In this document: piece by piece, positions 1 to 8,484 of the stretch
Position numbering within the stretch: position 1 is the first letter of the stretch
Layout: every line of letters starts with the position of its first letter
NCBI GenBank assembly: GCA_947474205.1
Contig: CANJIC010000024.1
Coordinates: forward strand, 1 to 14,554
DNA length: 14,554 bases
From: Planctomycetaceae bacterium
GTDB lineage: Bacteria > Planctomycetota > Phycisphaerae > Phycisphaerales > SM1A02
Direction of reading: 5' to 3'
Notes under the pieces: generated by a model
Seen by the model: the letters and a program-made list of their open reading frames with translations, nothing else
Databases searched by the model: none
What the model was told of the DNA's origin: nothing
Position numbers and translations under genes: made by a program

Positions 1-1300
1 TATTACTCGCGCGCAAGTGCACCCAGCCAGTTGGCAAATCAATTCGAACGCCGTCGGTGGTGTCCACTTTCGCGTGCGCAAATGTTTTGGTGACACGTTC
101 AAGAGCCGGCTTGACCGCTTCAAGTCCGCCAATGCTGGCAAGTTCCAGTTTGCGCTTAATCATGGACACGGCGGGAATGTCCGCCGCGATGACAGACAGC
201 GACTTGCCGCGCGTGGCCAGAAGTTCCAGCGTCAGCGCGATGGCGCTAAGTGAATCGCGAATCCAACACACGCTTGGCCAGATCACGCCGCCATTGCCTT
301 CGCCGCCAATCACGCATTTGGAATTTTTCATAGCCGCAACAACATTGGCCTCGCCAACCGCGCTTCGATGGACGTGGCTTCCAGGAAATTTTTCGGCGAC
401 TGAATCAATCATGCGGCTGGTGCTGAGATTGGTGGCCATGGCACCGGGCCCCGAGCGTTCAAGCACGCGCAACGCGCACAGCGCCAACGTGTATTCCTCG
501 CCAATGTAGCGGCCATTCTCATCCACAATTGCAAGTCGATCAGCGTCTGGATCTTGAGCGAAACCGCAGGAAAAACCACCTTTCGCCACGGCGCCCGCAA
601 GTTGATGCAGGTTGGCTTCGGTGGGTTCGGGCGTGTGCGCAAATTGCCCCGTGACCACGCCGTTGAGATGCTCCAAGTGCACGCCCAATTCTTGCAGCAT
701 CACCCGTACCGCGTTGCAGCCAGAGCCGTTGACGCTGTCCACCACCACGCGCAATTTCGCGGCGCGTATGGCTTTGATATCGATCAACTTCAAGACGCGT
801 TGAATATGAATTTCATCAGCGTCGTTGCGCCTAGGAACGTGACGTGTTGATACGGCGCGCGGACCATCTTGACTGGAATTTTTCAACTCAACTTTGAAGC
901 GCTGAATAATTTCATTCGCTTGTTCCACTTGGGGCGCGGCTCCAGAAGCGTCAAGGCATTTGAATCCATTCCACTCAATTGGATTATGGCTGGCCGTGGA
1001 AATCAACGCGCCGTCGGCCGTGGTGTGCAACACCATCACGCCAATAGTTGGCGTCATGGCCACACCAAGATCAGTCACGCGACAACCGGTTGAAACAAGT
1101 CCCGCAATGGCGCACTCCAAAAGTTCCGCGCCACTACCGCGGCCATCACGACCCGTGATCACATGCGGCTGGCCCTTGCAATGCTGGCGCAACCAAGAAC
1201 CAAAGGCGCGGCCAAACGCCATGGCCACATTGGGCGTCATGGTTTTTCCAACAATGCCACGGGCGCCAGAAACACTCAGCATTAAAGGGGCGGGATTCAT
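1..1300 (-). CDS. glmM: Phosphoglucosamine mutase / phosphomannomutase, archaeal-type GlmM (3' end cut by window edge)
   Basis: This is an alpha-D-phosphohexomutase, expected to convert glucosamine-6-phosphate to glucosamine-1-phosphate in the cytoplasm for UDP-GlcNAc and cell-envelope synthesis. Reading the minus strand from ATG at 1298-1300 gives 433 uninterrupted residues to the window edge. The four family signatures are visible: the substrate-entry loop around G50-R-D, the phosphoserine loop T102-A-S-H-N-P with S104 as the phospho-acceptor, the Mg2+ loop D250-P-D-A-D-R-L, and the sugar-specificity loop G332-G-E-G-N-G-G. The C-terminal phosphate-binding segment ends in ..HLRASN exactly at the edge, so only a few dozen residues are missing. 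The GGEGNGG loop is of the kind found in archaeal-type GlmM rather than the classical bacterial enzyme, so phosphomannomutase or phosphoglucomutase activity remains possible. It is divergent from the pterin synthase gene, with 81 bases between them. Confidence 0.9.
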   Translation of the reverse strand, partial: MNPAPLMLSVSGARGIVGKTMTPNVAMAFGRAFGSWLRQHCKGQPHVITGRDGRGSGAELLECAIAGLVSTGCRVTDLGVAMTPTIGVMVLHTTADGALISTASHNPIEWNGFKCLDASGAAPQVEQANEIIQRFKVELKNSSQDGPRAVSTRHVPRRNDADEIHIQRVLKLIDIKAIRAAKLRVVVDSVNGSGCNAVRVMLQELGVHLEHLNGVVTGQFAHTPEPTEANLHQLAGAVAKGGFSCGFAQDPDADRLAIVDENGRYIGEEYTLALCALRVLERSGPGAMATNLSTSRMIDSVAEKFPGSHVHRSAVGEANVVAAMKNSKCVIGGEGNGGVIWPSVCWIRDSLSAIALTLELLATRGKSLSVIAADIPAVSMIKRKLELASIGGLEAVKPALERVTKTFAHAKVDTTDGVRIDLPTGWVHLRASN

Positions 1301-1343
1301 GTTGAAACAATAACGCCTTCCACACGGCAATGAAACAAGCGTA

Positions 1344-1374
1344 TTGCCGCAGATTTATGCCAAGACCATATACT
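1344..1374 (+). promoter_or_regulatory. Candidate promoter giving a leaderless pterin-synthase transcript
   Basis: A good -10 element, TATACT (1369-1374, five of six consensus bases), lies seven bases before the ATG at 1382. A weak -35, TTGCCG, lies at 1344-1349 with a long 19-base spacer. Transcription would start at or within a base or two of the ATG. This fits the lack of any Shine-Dalgarno sequence upstream. The elements are seen by eye; use in vivo is inferred. Confidence 0.4.
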
Positions 1375-1381
1375 CAATTTC

Positions 1382-1828
1382 ATGTTTGAACTTCGTATTC
1401 GCCGCACATTCGCCGCCGCGCACGCCATTGTCATGGCGGGTGTGCGCGAGCCAATGCACGGGCACAATTGGGAAGTCACCGTGGCCGTCGCTGGCGACAC
1501 GCTTGACGCCGACGGTTTGTTGTGTGACTTTCATCTGCTAGAGCAAGCCCTTGATGAAACCATTCGTCCATTCATGAATCGCTGCCTAAACGAGACAGCA
1601 CCGTTTGACCGAGTCAATCCCACGGCGGAATTGGTCGCGCAACACATTGCGCAAGCGGTGGCGGCGCGTCTGCCAATTGAAGTGCGCGTGAAAGAAGTGC
1701 GCGTTGTGGAGGCCCCGCAGTGCGAAGCGTGTTTTGTTGCGCCCAACACCGCGCCCACTGATATGTCCAAAAATATGTCCAGCACTATGTCCAGCGATGC
1801 GCGCGTTCTTCCTGGGGTGTCCCGTTGA
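1382..1828 (+). CDS. 6-pyruvoyl-tetrahydropterin synthase / QueD family protein, PTPS-III-like (ExxHGH)
   Basis: This is a 148-residue member of the zinc-dependent tunnelling-fold PTPS/QueD family, acting on 7,8-dihydroneopterin triphosphate. The three zinc ligands are visible as H14, H26 and H28 (FAAAH..HGHNW). N79-P-T-A-E and the pterin-anchoring Glu (E110 in VVEAP) match the family. The catalytic Cys of QueD (four residues before HGH) is R22 here. A Glu (E23) gives E-P-M-H-G-H, the ExxHGH signature of PTPS-III enzymes that replace dihydroneopterin aldolase (FolB) in folate synthesis. The Asp-His dyad before LN in QueD aligns with M65-N66, which is atypical. After about residue 121 there is a short repetitive Ser/Met tail. 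The gene overlaps the polyphosphate kinase gene by four bases, so the two are probably co-transcribed. A folate role is the best guess; a queuosine role is less likely. Confidence 0.85.
   Translation: MFELRIRRTFAAAHAIVMAGVREPMHGHNWEVTVAVAGDTLDADGLLCDFHLLEQALDETIRPFMNRCLNETAPFDRVNPTAELVAQHIAQAVAARLPIEVRVKEVRVVEAPQCEACFVAPNTAPTDMSKNMSSTMSSDARVLPGVSR
1761..1796 (+). repeat. Degenerate 12-bp tandem repeat, three units, at the 3' end of the pterin synthase gene
   Basis: Three units start at 1761, 1773 and 1785. Each carries the core TATGTCCA followed by variable bases. They encode the repeated residues M-S-K-N-M-S-S-T-M-S-S in a tail beyond the conserved enzyme fold. The likely origin is replication slippage, tolerated because the tail is outside the core. 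Confidence 0.7.
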
Positions 1829-3999
1829 AACGCAACCGCATTCAACGCGATCCTGTTGCGGCCGACGCCGGCGCCAGCGCGGCAAGTTCCGCCGCGCTCG
1901 CTCCGCTTACAGATCCAGCGCGATTTCTCAACCGCGATTTCGAGTGGCTTGAATTCAACCGCCGCGTTCTGGACATGTCCGGCGACGCCGGCGTTCCATT
2001 GTTGGAGCGCGTTCGTTTCTTGTGCATCTTCTCCAGCAACTTGGACGAGTTCTTCATGAAGCGCGTGGGTTCGCTGCGCCACCAAATTGAAGCGGGGCTC
2101 ACTGGACCAGTCGTGGAGGCGCTTACCCCCGCGCAGCAATTCGCGGGCATTCGCGAGCGCGTCATGATCATGGCAAAAGCACAGGCAAACATGCTGAAAA
2201 CGGATTTGTATCCAGCATTGCGCACGCACGATATTGAGCTGCTGAAATGGGATGAGCTGAATATGGACGAGCAGAACGAGGCGCGAAAATGGTTCCGCCA
2301 CAATGTGTTCCCCATTCTTACGCCGCTGGCGGTCGACCCCGGCCATCGATTTCCATTCATCTCCAACATGAGCGTGAGCTTGGGCGTCATGTTGCAACGA
2401 CCCGGCGAAAGCGAGCAACTGTTCGCGCGCGTGAAAGTGCCCGAGATTCCGTCGCGCCTATATCGCGTTCCTGGTACTCGTCGATGGATTCCGCTGCAGG
2501 ACATTATTGAGCACAACTTGGACGAGCTTTTTCCCGGCATGGAAATTCTGAAAGTGCTTCCATTTCGTGTGACGCGCAACGCGGAGATTGACAACGACAA
2601 CGACGACGCCGACGATTTGCTTGAGGCCATTCAGCAGCAGCTGCGCGAGCGTCGTTTCGCGCGCGTGGTGCGCATGGAAATTCCAACCAACGCCAATCCG
2701 CGCATTCTCAAATTCTTAATGGACGAACTTGAAATTGACGAAGCGGATATTTACGAGTCCGATGGCGTTCTTGATTACGGCGCTCTAAATGAAATCGCCG
2801 ATGTGGACGACGCGCAACTTCACTTCAGCAATTGGACGCCGCTCAAGCCATTAGGTTTTGACCACGGAAACTATGATATTTTCGCACGAATTCGCAAAGG
2901 CGACGTGTTGCTACATCACCCCTACGAAAGTTTTGAGGCCAGTGTCGAGCAGTTCATTGAGCAAGCCGCCAAGGATCCAAAGGTGCTTTGCATTAAGCAA
3001 AGTTTGTACCGCACCAGCGGTGATAGTCCATTTATCACCAGTCTTATTCACGCCGCGGAAACGGGCAAGCAAGTGGCGGTGTTGGTGGAACTTCGCGCGC
3101 GCTTTGATGAGGCCAGAAATATTCGCTGGGCCAGAAAACTAGAGGACGCTGGAGTGCATGTGGCCTACGGCGTTGTCGGACTCAAGACGCATACCAAGAC
3201 CGCGTTGGTCGTTCGACAAGAAGCAAGCGGCATTCGTTGCTACGGACACATCGGCACGGGAAATTACAATTCCAAAACCGCGCGCTTGTATGAGGACATT
3301 GGTTTGTTGACATGCGACCCAGAAATCACCGAGGACTTGACCGGGTTGTTCAATTACATGACCGGTCGAAGTCGCCAACGCGATTACTTGAAGTTGTTGA
3401 TCGCGCCGGTCGCAATGAAAAAACGTTTTCTGCAATTGATCGAGAATGAAATCGAATTGACCAAGCCAGGAAAGCCTGGGCGCATCATCGCCAAAATGAA
3501 CCAGCTTGAGGACCGCGGCATCATGGACGCGCTGTATCGAGCCAGCCAAGCGGGCGTGCAAATTGACCTTATTGTTCGGGGTTTTTGCTGTTTGCGACCG
3601 GGCGTGCCCGGCCTCAGCGACAACATTCGCGTGCGCAGCGTGGTGGGACGCTTCTTGGAGCACAGCAGAATTTTCTGGTTCCAAGCGGGCAAAGAAAATC
3701 CACTTGATGGCGACATGTACATCGGCAGCGCCGATTGGATGTACCGCAATTTGCAAACACGCGTTGAAGCGGCCACGCCAATTCTTTTACCAGAGCACCG
3801 CGCGCGCTTGTGGGACGTGATTCAAACGTGCCTCAACGATTGCCGCCAGTCGTGGCAAATGCGCGGCGATGGAACCTACGAGCGAATTGCGTGGGATCAT
3901 TTGGACGCGCAAGATCCGCGCGCCATCGGCGTGCATCAATATTTAATGAACAGCGAAACGCAGCGCCACACTCAGATGCAACAGAACACGCATTTGTGA
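1825..3999 (+). CDS. ppk1: Polyphosphate kinase 1
   Basis: PPK1 reversibly transfers the terminal phosphate of ATP to inorganic polyphosphate; it is usually membrane-associated in the cytoplasm. The predicted 724 residues compare with about 690 in E. coli, the difference being mainly an N-terminal extension of about 20. The N domain shows the NRDFEWLEFNRRVL motif and F-S-S-N72-L-D-E-F-F for ATP binding. The C1 domain has Mg2+/phosphate ligands R396 (SLYRTSGDSPF) and R426 (ELRARFDEARN), and the autophosphorylated histidine H456 in GLKTHTK. The C2 domain has H613 in GRFLEHSRIF. The 157-residue spacing of the two histidines equals that of E. coli H435/H592, and all four residues are offset by a constant 21. 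The start is TTG at 1825, overlapping the preceding gene's TGA as TTGA, which suggests translational coupling. All key residues are present, so it should be active. Confidence 0.96.
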   Translation: MKRNRIQRDPVAADAGASAASSAALAPLTDPARFLNRDFEWLEFNRRVLDMSGDAGVPLLERVRFLCIFSSNLDEFFMKRVGSLRHQIEAGLTGPVVEALTPAQQFAGIRERVMIMAKAQANMLKTDLYPALRTHDIELLKWDELNMDEQNEARKWFRHNVFPILTPLAVDPGHRFPFISNMSVSLGVMLQRPGESEQLFARVKVPEIPSRLYRVPGTRRWIPLQDIIEHNLDELFPGMEILKVLPFRVTRNAEIDNDNDDADDLLEAIQQQLRERRFARVVRMEIPTNANPRILKFLMDELEIDEADIYESDGVLDYGALNEIADVDDAQLHFSNWTPLKPLGFDHGNYDIFARIRKGDVLLHHPYESFEASVEQFIEQAAKDPKVLCIKQSLYRTSGDSPFITSLIHAAETGKQVAVLVELRARFDEARNIRWARKLEDAGVHVAYGVVGLKTHTKTALVVRQEASGIRCYGHIGTGNYNSKTARLYEDIGLLTCDPEITEDLTGLFNYMTGRSRQRDYLKLLIAPVAMKKRFLQLIENEIELTKPGKPGRIIAKMNQLEDRGIMDALYRASQAGVQIDLIVRGFCCLRPGVPGLSDNIRVRSVVGRFLEHSRIFWFQAGKENPLDGDMYIGSADWMYRNLQTRVEAATPILLPEHRARLWDVIQTCLNDCRQSWQMRGDGTYERIAWDHLDAQDPRAIGVHQYLMNSETQRHTQMQQNTHL

Positions 4000-4028
4000 T
4001 CGGCGCATAACCAACGCGCATAAACGTA

Positions 4029-4550
4029 TCAACCAGCGCTTGGAATTGTTCCGCCCGACCCCATGCCCGCGCCCGACGAGTTGAATGATGCGGAAGGTCT
4101 GCTCAAACCCAGGTCGTACAACAATTGACTGAATCGGGTTGGTTCCAAATAGCGCACCGTGCCATCAACGCTCCATGGCGAATCCGATCCTGGTTGATTT
4201 GGTAGCGCAATCACCGCGGGAATGGCGGTCAGCAAACGGCTTTCTGGCGGAATGGTGATCGCTGAGACCCATTCACCGGAATACACTTGGTTATTTCGCA
4301 CTCGAATCGAATATTTCCAAGTGTCAATACGAATCGAAACCTTGGTGGAATTGGAAAGCAAAACTCGAATGGCCACTTGTGTATCTGTGTCGCCGACTTC
4401 CACCACATCAACCGCTGTCACGGTAATTCCGGGTGGCGTGGTGCACGCTGATAGAAGCAAAGTTGCCGCAGTAAACAATGGAAATATCAGTCGGCCTGCC
4501 GCTCGGGGCAAGACGGAAAGATTGATTGCTCGTGGCACGCACCTTGGCAT
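4029..4550 (-). CDS. LEA14-like (LEA_2/WHy domain) lipoprotein
   Basis: A predicted 173-residue small lipoprotein. The chosen ATG at 4550 gives a basic N-region, a hydrophobic core (about residues 21-33) and a clean lipobox L33-S-A-C36, so the mature protein should start at the lipidated Cys. The next 100 or so residues form a beta-rich segment with alternating hydrophobics (VDVVEVGDTDTQVAIRVLL.., then an N-x-Q-V-Y-S-G-E turn and a P-P-E-S-R turn). This resembles the LEA14/WHy fold found in desiccation-related and other exported proteins. The C-terminus is a Ser/Gly-rich tail. The reading frame stays open upstream to 4745, but that would overlap the divergent gene and bury the signal peptide. 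It converges on ppk1 with only 29 bases between stops and has no obvious hairpin terminator. The biochemical role is unknown. Confidence 0.75.
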   Translation of the reverse strand: MPRCVPRAINLSVLPRAAGRLIFPLFTAATLLLSACTTPPGITVTAVDVVEVGDTDTQVAIRVLLSNSTKVSIRIDTWKYSIRVRNNQVYSGEWVSAITIPPESRLLTAIPAVIALPNQPGSDSPWSVDGTVRYLEPTRFSQLLYDLGLSRPSASFNSSGAGMGSGGTIPSAG

Positions 4551-4557
4551 GGTTGCA

Positions 4558-7500
4558 ATGTATCGTTCAGGCGTGAAACGCGTCGACTCCATATCTCGCA
4601 TTCCCCAGATTGCGTTGAACATCATTGTATTCATGGCCGTCATTTCACCAAGCGTCAAGGCGCAGGAATCCGCGCCAATTACCATCGATACAAGTCCAAC
4701 AGCGACGGAATTATTGCGTCGAGCGCAAGAGATTGCGGTGACCAATCCAAATGAAAGCGCGCGCGCGTTGCAAGAGGCCGTCGATCGCTTTCCAAATAAA
4801 TTAGTTCCATGGGATAATTCAACTGATCGATTTCAAAACACGATCGACGCCGCCGAGCGAATTTTGCGTGCCAATGACGCAGTCCGTGAAAGTTGGTTGC
4901 GAGCGGAATCTTCCGCGGCACAGCGCCGACTCGATCAAGGTGACGCGTTGCAAGTCGCCGAGTTTCGCGCGTTGACGCCCGCTGGCTTGCAAGCCATGTT
5001 GACGCTTTCCCAACAATCTCTCGATCAAGGAAGCACGGCTTCCGCCCTGCATTGGATTGAAAAAGCATTGCGTCATCCGTCGCTTGCGCCCGCGCAAAAA
5101 AAACTTCTTGAAGATGCGAAGCGGGACATTGCAACCACAAATATTCCCGCACCACTCATGTTGACTGCTCCCACGGCCAATGACATTGCGCGGCAACAGC
5201 ATCAAGACGCGGCCGCGTGGAGTCCCTTGTGGAAAGTGTGGCTTGCAGAAACATGGCTCAACCGCGCGCTTGCAGAGTTGGATCAACAAGCCGCCGCAGT
5301 GGCTCAAAAAAATGCCGCCATCAATGGTTCCGCGCTTGTCGCCAAGGCGCGATTCACCTCCGATGGAGTGCTCGTTGCGGAAGGCGCCACCGTGCGCTTG
5401 CTTGATCGTCTCACCGGTGCGGAGCGCTGGAAACATTCGGTGGGTTTGCCGCAGGATCGAAACAATCTTGCGCCCAGCGATCTTGCGGTCGCGGTGCCCG
5501 CGGGCGATTTGATCATCACGCTTCCAGGGCAAACTCTTGCGGATCAGCGATCAGGCGCGCAAACAAGAATCACCGCTCTTTCCATTCAAACTGGCGCGCC
5601 GCAGTGGGATGTGCACCTAGACCGATTGGAGCGGGGCGAATTTTCAGAACTTTTTCCGCATGGAGACCCGCTCATTGTCGACGATGTGGTCATTGTTCAA
5701 GCACGCAAAAGTAATTCGCGACTTGAAAGCGCGGCGTGGTTGATCGCGCTCGATCGCGCCACTGGCGCATTGCGCTGGGCAAATTCACTGGGCGCCGCTG
5801 GCGGTGTTCGGCTGGCCGTATCAAGACCGCTGAGTTCGCCAACGCAATTCAATGGTGATGTGATCGCCGCGACAAGCTTAGGAGTGGTCGCGCGCATTGA
5901 TGCCACCAATGGCCACGTTGTCTGGTTGCGAAGTTGGTCGCCGCCACTGCGCGAGCCGCGCAACGCCAATCCGGCCTGGCAACTTCCGTCACCCATTGTC
6001 GCCAATGACCGCGTGTTCTGGATCGCGCCCGACCAAAATACATTGGTGTGTTTGTCGGCGCTGGATGGGTCCACAATATGGTCTGCCATGCTTGGCGTGA
6101 GCGAGCAACTTCCCGCGGCGCGCGCATTGTTGGCGGATCAAGAACGTCTCTATCTTCTCTGTGAGGATGTCGTGGCGGTTGATATCACCGATCCGCGCAA
6201 GACCCTGTGGAAACTTTCAGATCAATTGAAAGAGAGAACCACCGTGCGCGGTGAATGCGCGCTTGGAACGGATGAACATGGTCGACCGTTTCTCGCGGTT
6301 CCGCTTGAAAACAAAGCACTTTTGCTTGATCCAGCCAGTGGGCACGTGATGGGAAATTTACCGCTCGAAGCCGGTGGAAATCTGTCGATGCAGGATGGAC
6401 AATTGGTCGTGGTCGATGCGCAGCAGGTATTGCTTGCCATGCAAGCGAGTGAAGGCGAGCGTGTATTGCGCGCTCGGTTGCGGGCGAACCCCAAGGATCT
6501 TCGCAACGGACTTGCCCTATTTGATTTTGGGCGCGCGTGTATGCGAAGCGACTTCATGTTGGAAGGAGCGAACGCCATGACCAACGTCATCGATGAAAGC
6601 GATTCGCAATCAAACGCATTGCGCGATGAGTTGCTTGTAAAAATTATGACAGTGCTGGGCATGAAGGAGATTGATCCAGCAACGCAATCTCAACTGATCG
6701 CCATCGCCAAGAAGAACGCGCGTTCGCCCTCACAGCAAGCGACTCTGGCGTTGGGCGTGGGCGATCTCGCGGCCACACAAGGTCAATTGAAGGAGGCGCT
6801 TGAACAATGGATCGCGCTGTTGGAATCCAAAGAAATGGGCGATGAAATTGTGGGCAATGATTCGCGAAGAACTTCCGCAAAAGTTGCGGCGTTGGAGCGT
6901 GTGCTTGCTCATCCACAAACATCCACCATGCAACTTCGCAAGCGCGCGTTCGAAAATGCCGCCACGCAAATGCGGCTGTGCGATTCATGGTCTTTCATCA
7001 ACGCGGTGAACAGGGCTGTGTTGTTGGCGTGCACGCCGGAGTCCGCGCATCAACTGTTGCAAGAAGCGGCGGCGCGCGCCCAAAGCATGGGTTGGTTCGA
7101 AGCGCAACAAATGTGCCTAGCCATGAATTCCAACGATTCGACAGGAATTTCCTGGCCGAATATGCCCAAGTCCATTGTATTTCCCGCATTGGGTTCGCCG
7201 CGTCCGCAAGCCACAACATTTTCGGGGCGCTTGCTCGCCATGGATCCCCAAGCACAACTTGAGCGGTCGCACGAATCAATTCTGTTGGTGGAGCCAACAT
7301 CTCTTTTTCTCAGAAGCGCGGACAACCTCAGTATTGTGTGGCGCAGCAACATTGAGGAGCGCAATCCAGTGGTCATGGCCATGGCGTCCAACATTGTCTT
7401 GTGGTCTGCGCAATCTTTAATTGATGGATCGCTCTTCGCGGTGAATTCCAAGGACGGCGCCAGCGCGTGGCGGATTGATTCTGTCGCGCCACTTTTTCAA

Positions 7501-8484
7501 GAGCAACGACTTTCCGAATTGAAACTGGAACTCGCCAACCAGCGGGCCGAGGCCGCGGCTATTGCGTGTTTGCGCGCGGGTCCAGTTTGCGCCTTGATTC
7601 GCCACGATGGCGAAGTGATCGCCGTGAACAACGCCACAGGTTTGACACGGTGGAAATTCGCCTCGCCGATTCATGCTGTTGACGCTGTGGATACTTCCTT
7701 TGATCTGGTGGCGATCGCCGGCCGCGAACTTGCGAATTCTGAGGAATTGACGCCGAATCCCTCACAGATTCAGTTGATCAGCGCCAACACTGGAGCGCTC
7801 GTTCTTCAACGAGTTATCCCAGAGGAGTGGGGCCGTATTCGTTGGTTGCAGATTCAACCTGATTGTCTGTTGATCGCCACAGATGAAGTCATTGCGGCGT
7901 TGGAACTCGCGCCCAATTTGCCAACTCGATGGAGTCAAACCGATCGCCGTTACAAAGATTCACCACCGGGGCAAGTCGCGGACTCGTGGCTTGTACTGCG
8001 CGAGCGTTCGGGTAATGCGGCCACTCTTCATATAGGTACTGGCCAAGCGAGCATGCTTCCGTTCACCATTCCCGCAAGCGGTGGAACACCAATCAACATG
8101 AAATCGTCCGTGGTTTCTCTTCTGCCGTTTCACAATCAGTGGCTGGCCCTACGCGCGCAACGACTCAGTTTGCATTCCAACGATGGTTCGCTACAAGGCG
8201 CCGACGCTGTCGCCATTGAACGACAATATGAAAATATAATTCTTGGTCAGGACTCCGTCTATGTCGTCGATAGGGCGCCCTTTGGACTTGTCGATGATCA
8301 GAGCAACGGGTTTGGATATGTATTGCGCGAATTTCTTGCGAGCGAAGGTTTGCGATCCGCAGGCGCGCCCGTTTCCTTGCGCGGGGGCTTCGGCAGAATC
8401 ACAAGAACTGACGCCATCGATGGATGGATCTTCCTTGGTGGCGACATTAAAACTATTGCAATTCCCGCCCCTTTGTCCCATTGA
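4558..8484 (+). CDS. Large exported PQQ-like double beta-propeller protein
   Basis: A predicted secreted or periplasmic protein of about 1308 residues. The N-terminus has basic residues, a hydrophobic stretch (IALNIIVFMAVISPSV) and a likely cleavage after V-K-A. A helical, TPR-like segment follows to about residue 255. A first propeller spans about 260-625 with repeated A-x-D-x-x-T-G-x-x-x-W units (for example LLDRLTGAERW, ALDRATGALRW, RIDATNGHVVW, CLSALDGSTIW). A second helical stretch covers about 630-850. A second propeller runs from about 875 to the C-terminus (AVNSKDGASAW, AVNNATGLTRW, LISANTGALVL). These are PQQ_2/BamB-type structural repeats; they do not show that PQQ is bound. Such proteins are common in planctomycetes and usually of unknown role. 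The start is uncertain: ATG at 4549 or 4558, or GTG at 4573, and none has a clear Shine-Dalgarno. The frame is open back to 4222, but that lies antisense to the LEA14-like gene. Confidence 0.85.
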   Translation: MYRSGVKRVDSISRIPQIALNIIVFMAVISPSVKAQESAPITIDTSPTATELLRRAQEIAVTNPNESARALQEAVDRFPNKLVPWDNSTDRFQNTIDAAERILRANDAVRESWLRAESSAAQRRLDQGDALQVAEFRALTPAGLQAMLTLSQQSLDQGSTASALHWIEKALRHPSLAPAQKKLLEDAKRDIATTNIPAPLMLTAPTANDIARQQHQDAAAWSPLWKVWLAETWLNRALAELDQQAAAVAQKNAAINGSALVAKARFTSDGVLVAEGATVRLLDRLTGAERWKHSVGLPQDRNNLAPSDLAVAVPAGDLIITLPGQTLADQRSGAQTRITALSIQTGAPQWDVHLDRLERGEFSELFPHGDPLIVDDVVIVQARKSNSRLESAAWLIALDRATGALRWANSLGAAGGVRLAVSRPLSSPTQFNGDVIAATSLGVVARIDATNGHVVWLRSWSPPLREPRNANPAWQLPSPIVANDRVFWIAPDQNTLVCLSALDGSTIWSAMLGVSEQLPAARALLADQERLYLLCEDVVAVDITDPRKTLWKLSDQLKERTTVRGECALGTDEHGRPFLAVPLENKALLLDPASGHVMGNLPLEAGGNLSMQDGQLVVVDAQQVLLAMQASEGERVLRARLRANPKDLRNGLALFDFGRACMRSDFMLEGANAMTNVIDESDSQSNALRDELLVKIMTVLGMKEIDPATQSQLIAIAKKNARSPSQQATLALGVGDLAATQGQLKEALEQWIALLESKEMGDEIVGNDSRRTSAKVAALERVLAHPQTSTMQLRKRAFENAATQMRLCDSWSFINAVNRAVLLACTPESAHQLLQEAAARAQSMGWFEAQQMCLAMNSNDSTGISWPNMPKSIVFPALGSPRPQATTFSGRLLAMDPQAQLERSHESILLVEPTSLFLRSADNLSIVWRSNIEERNPVVMAMASNIVLWSAQSLIDGSLFAVNSKDGASAWRIDSVAPLFQEQRLSELKLELANQRAEAAAIACLRAGPVCALIRHDGEVIAVNNATGLTRWKFASPIHAVDAVDTSFDLVAIAGRELANSEELTPNPSQIQLISANTGALVLQRVIPEEWGRIRWLQIQPDCLLIATDEVIAALELAPNLPTRWSQTDRRYKDSPPGQVADSWLVLRERSGNAATLHIGTGQASMLPFTIPASGGTPINMKSSVVSLLPFHNQWLALRAQRLSLHSNDGSLQGADAVAIERQYENIILGQDSVYVVDRAPFGLVDDQSNGFGYVLREFLASEGLRSAGAPVSLRGGFGRITRTDAIDGWIFLGGDIKTIAIPAPLSH

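Noticed and set aside
57..509. Plus-strand open frame over the phosphohexomutase gene
   Set aside because: The opposite strand carries all four mutase signatures; this frame is a shadow of the GC-rich codon pattern.
1531..2418. Minus-strand open frame of 295 codons across the pterin synthase and ppk1 genes
   Set aside because: It is antisense to two genes with intact catalytic motifs, and its translation has no recognisable domain or low-complexity logic of its own.
4222..4548. Plus-strand in-frame extension of the propeller gene upstream to 4222
   Set aside because: It is antisense to the well-supported lipoprotein (lipobox and beta domain), and the signal peptide of the propeller protein starts only after about 4558.
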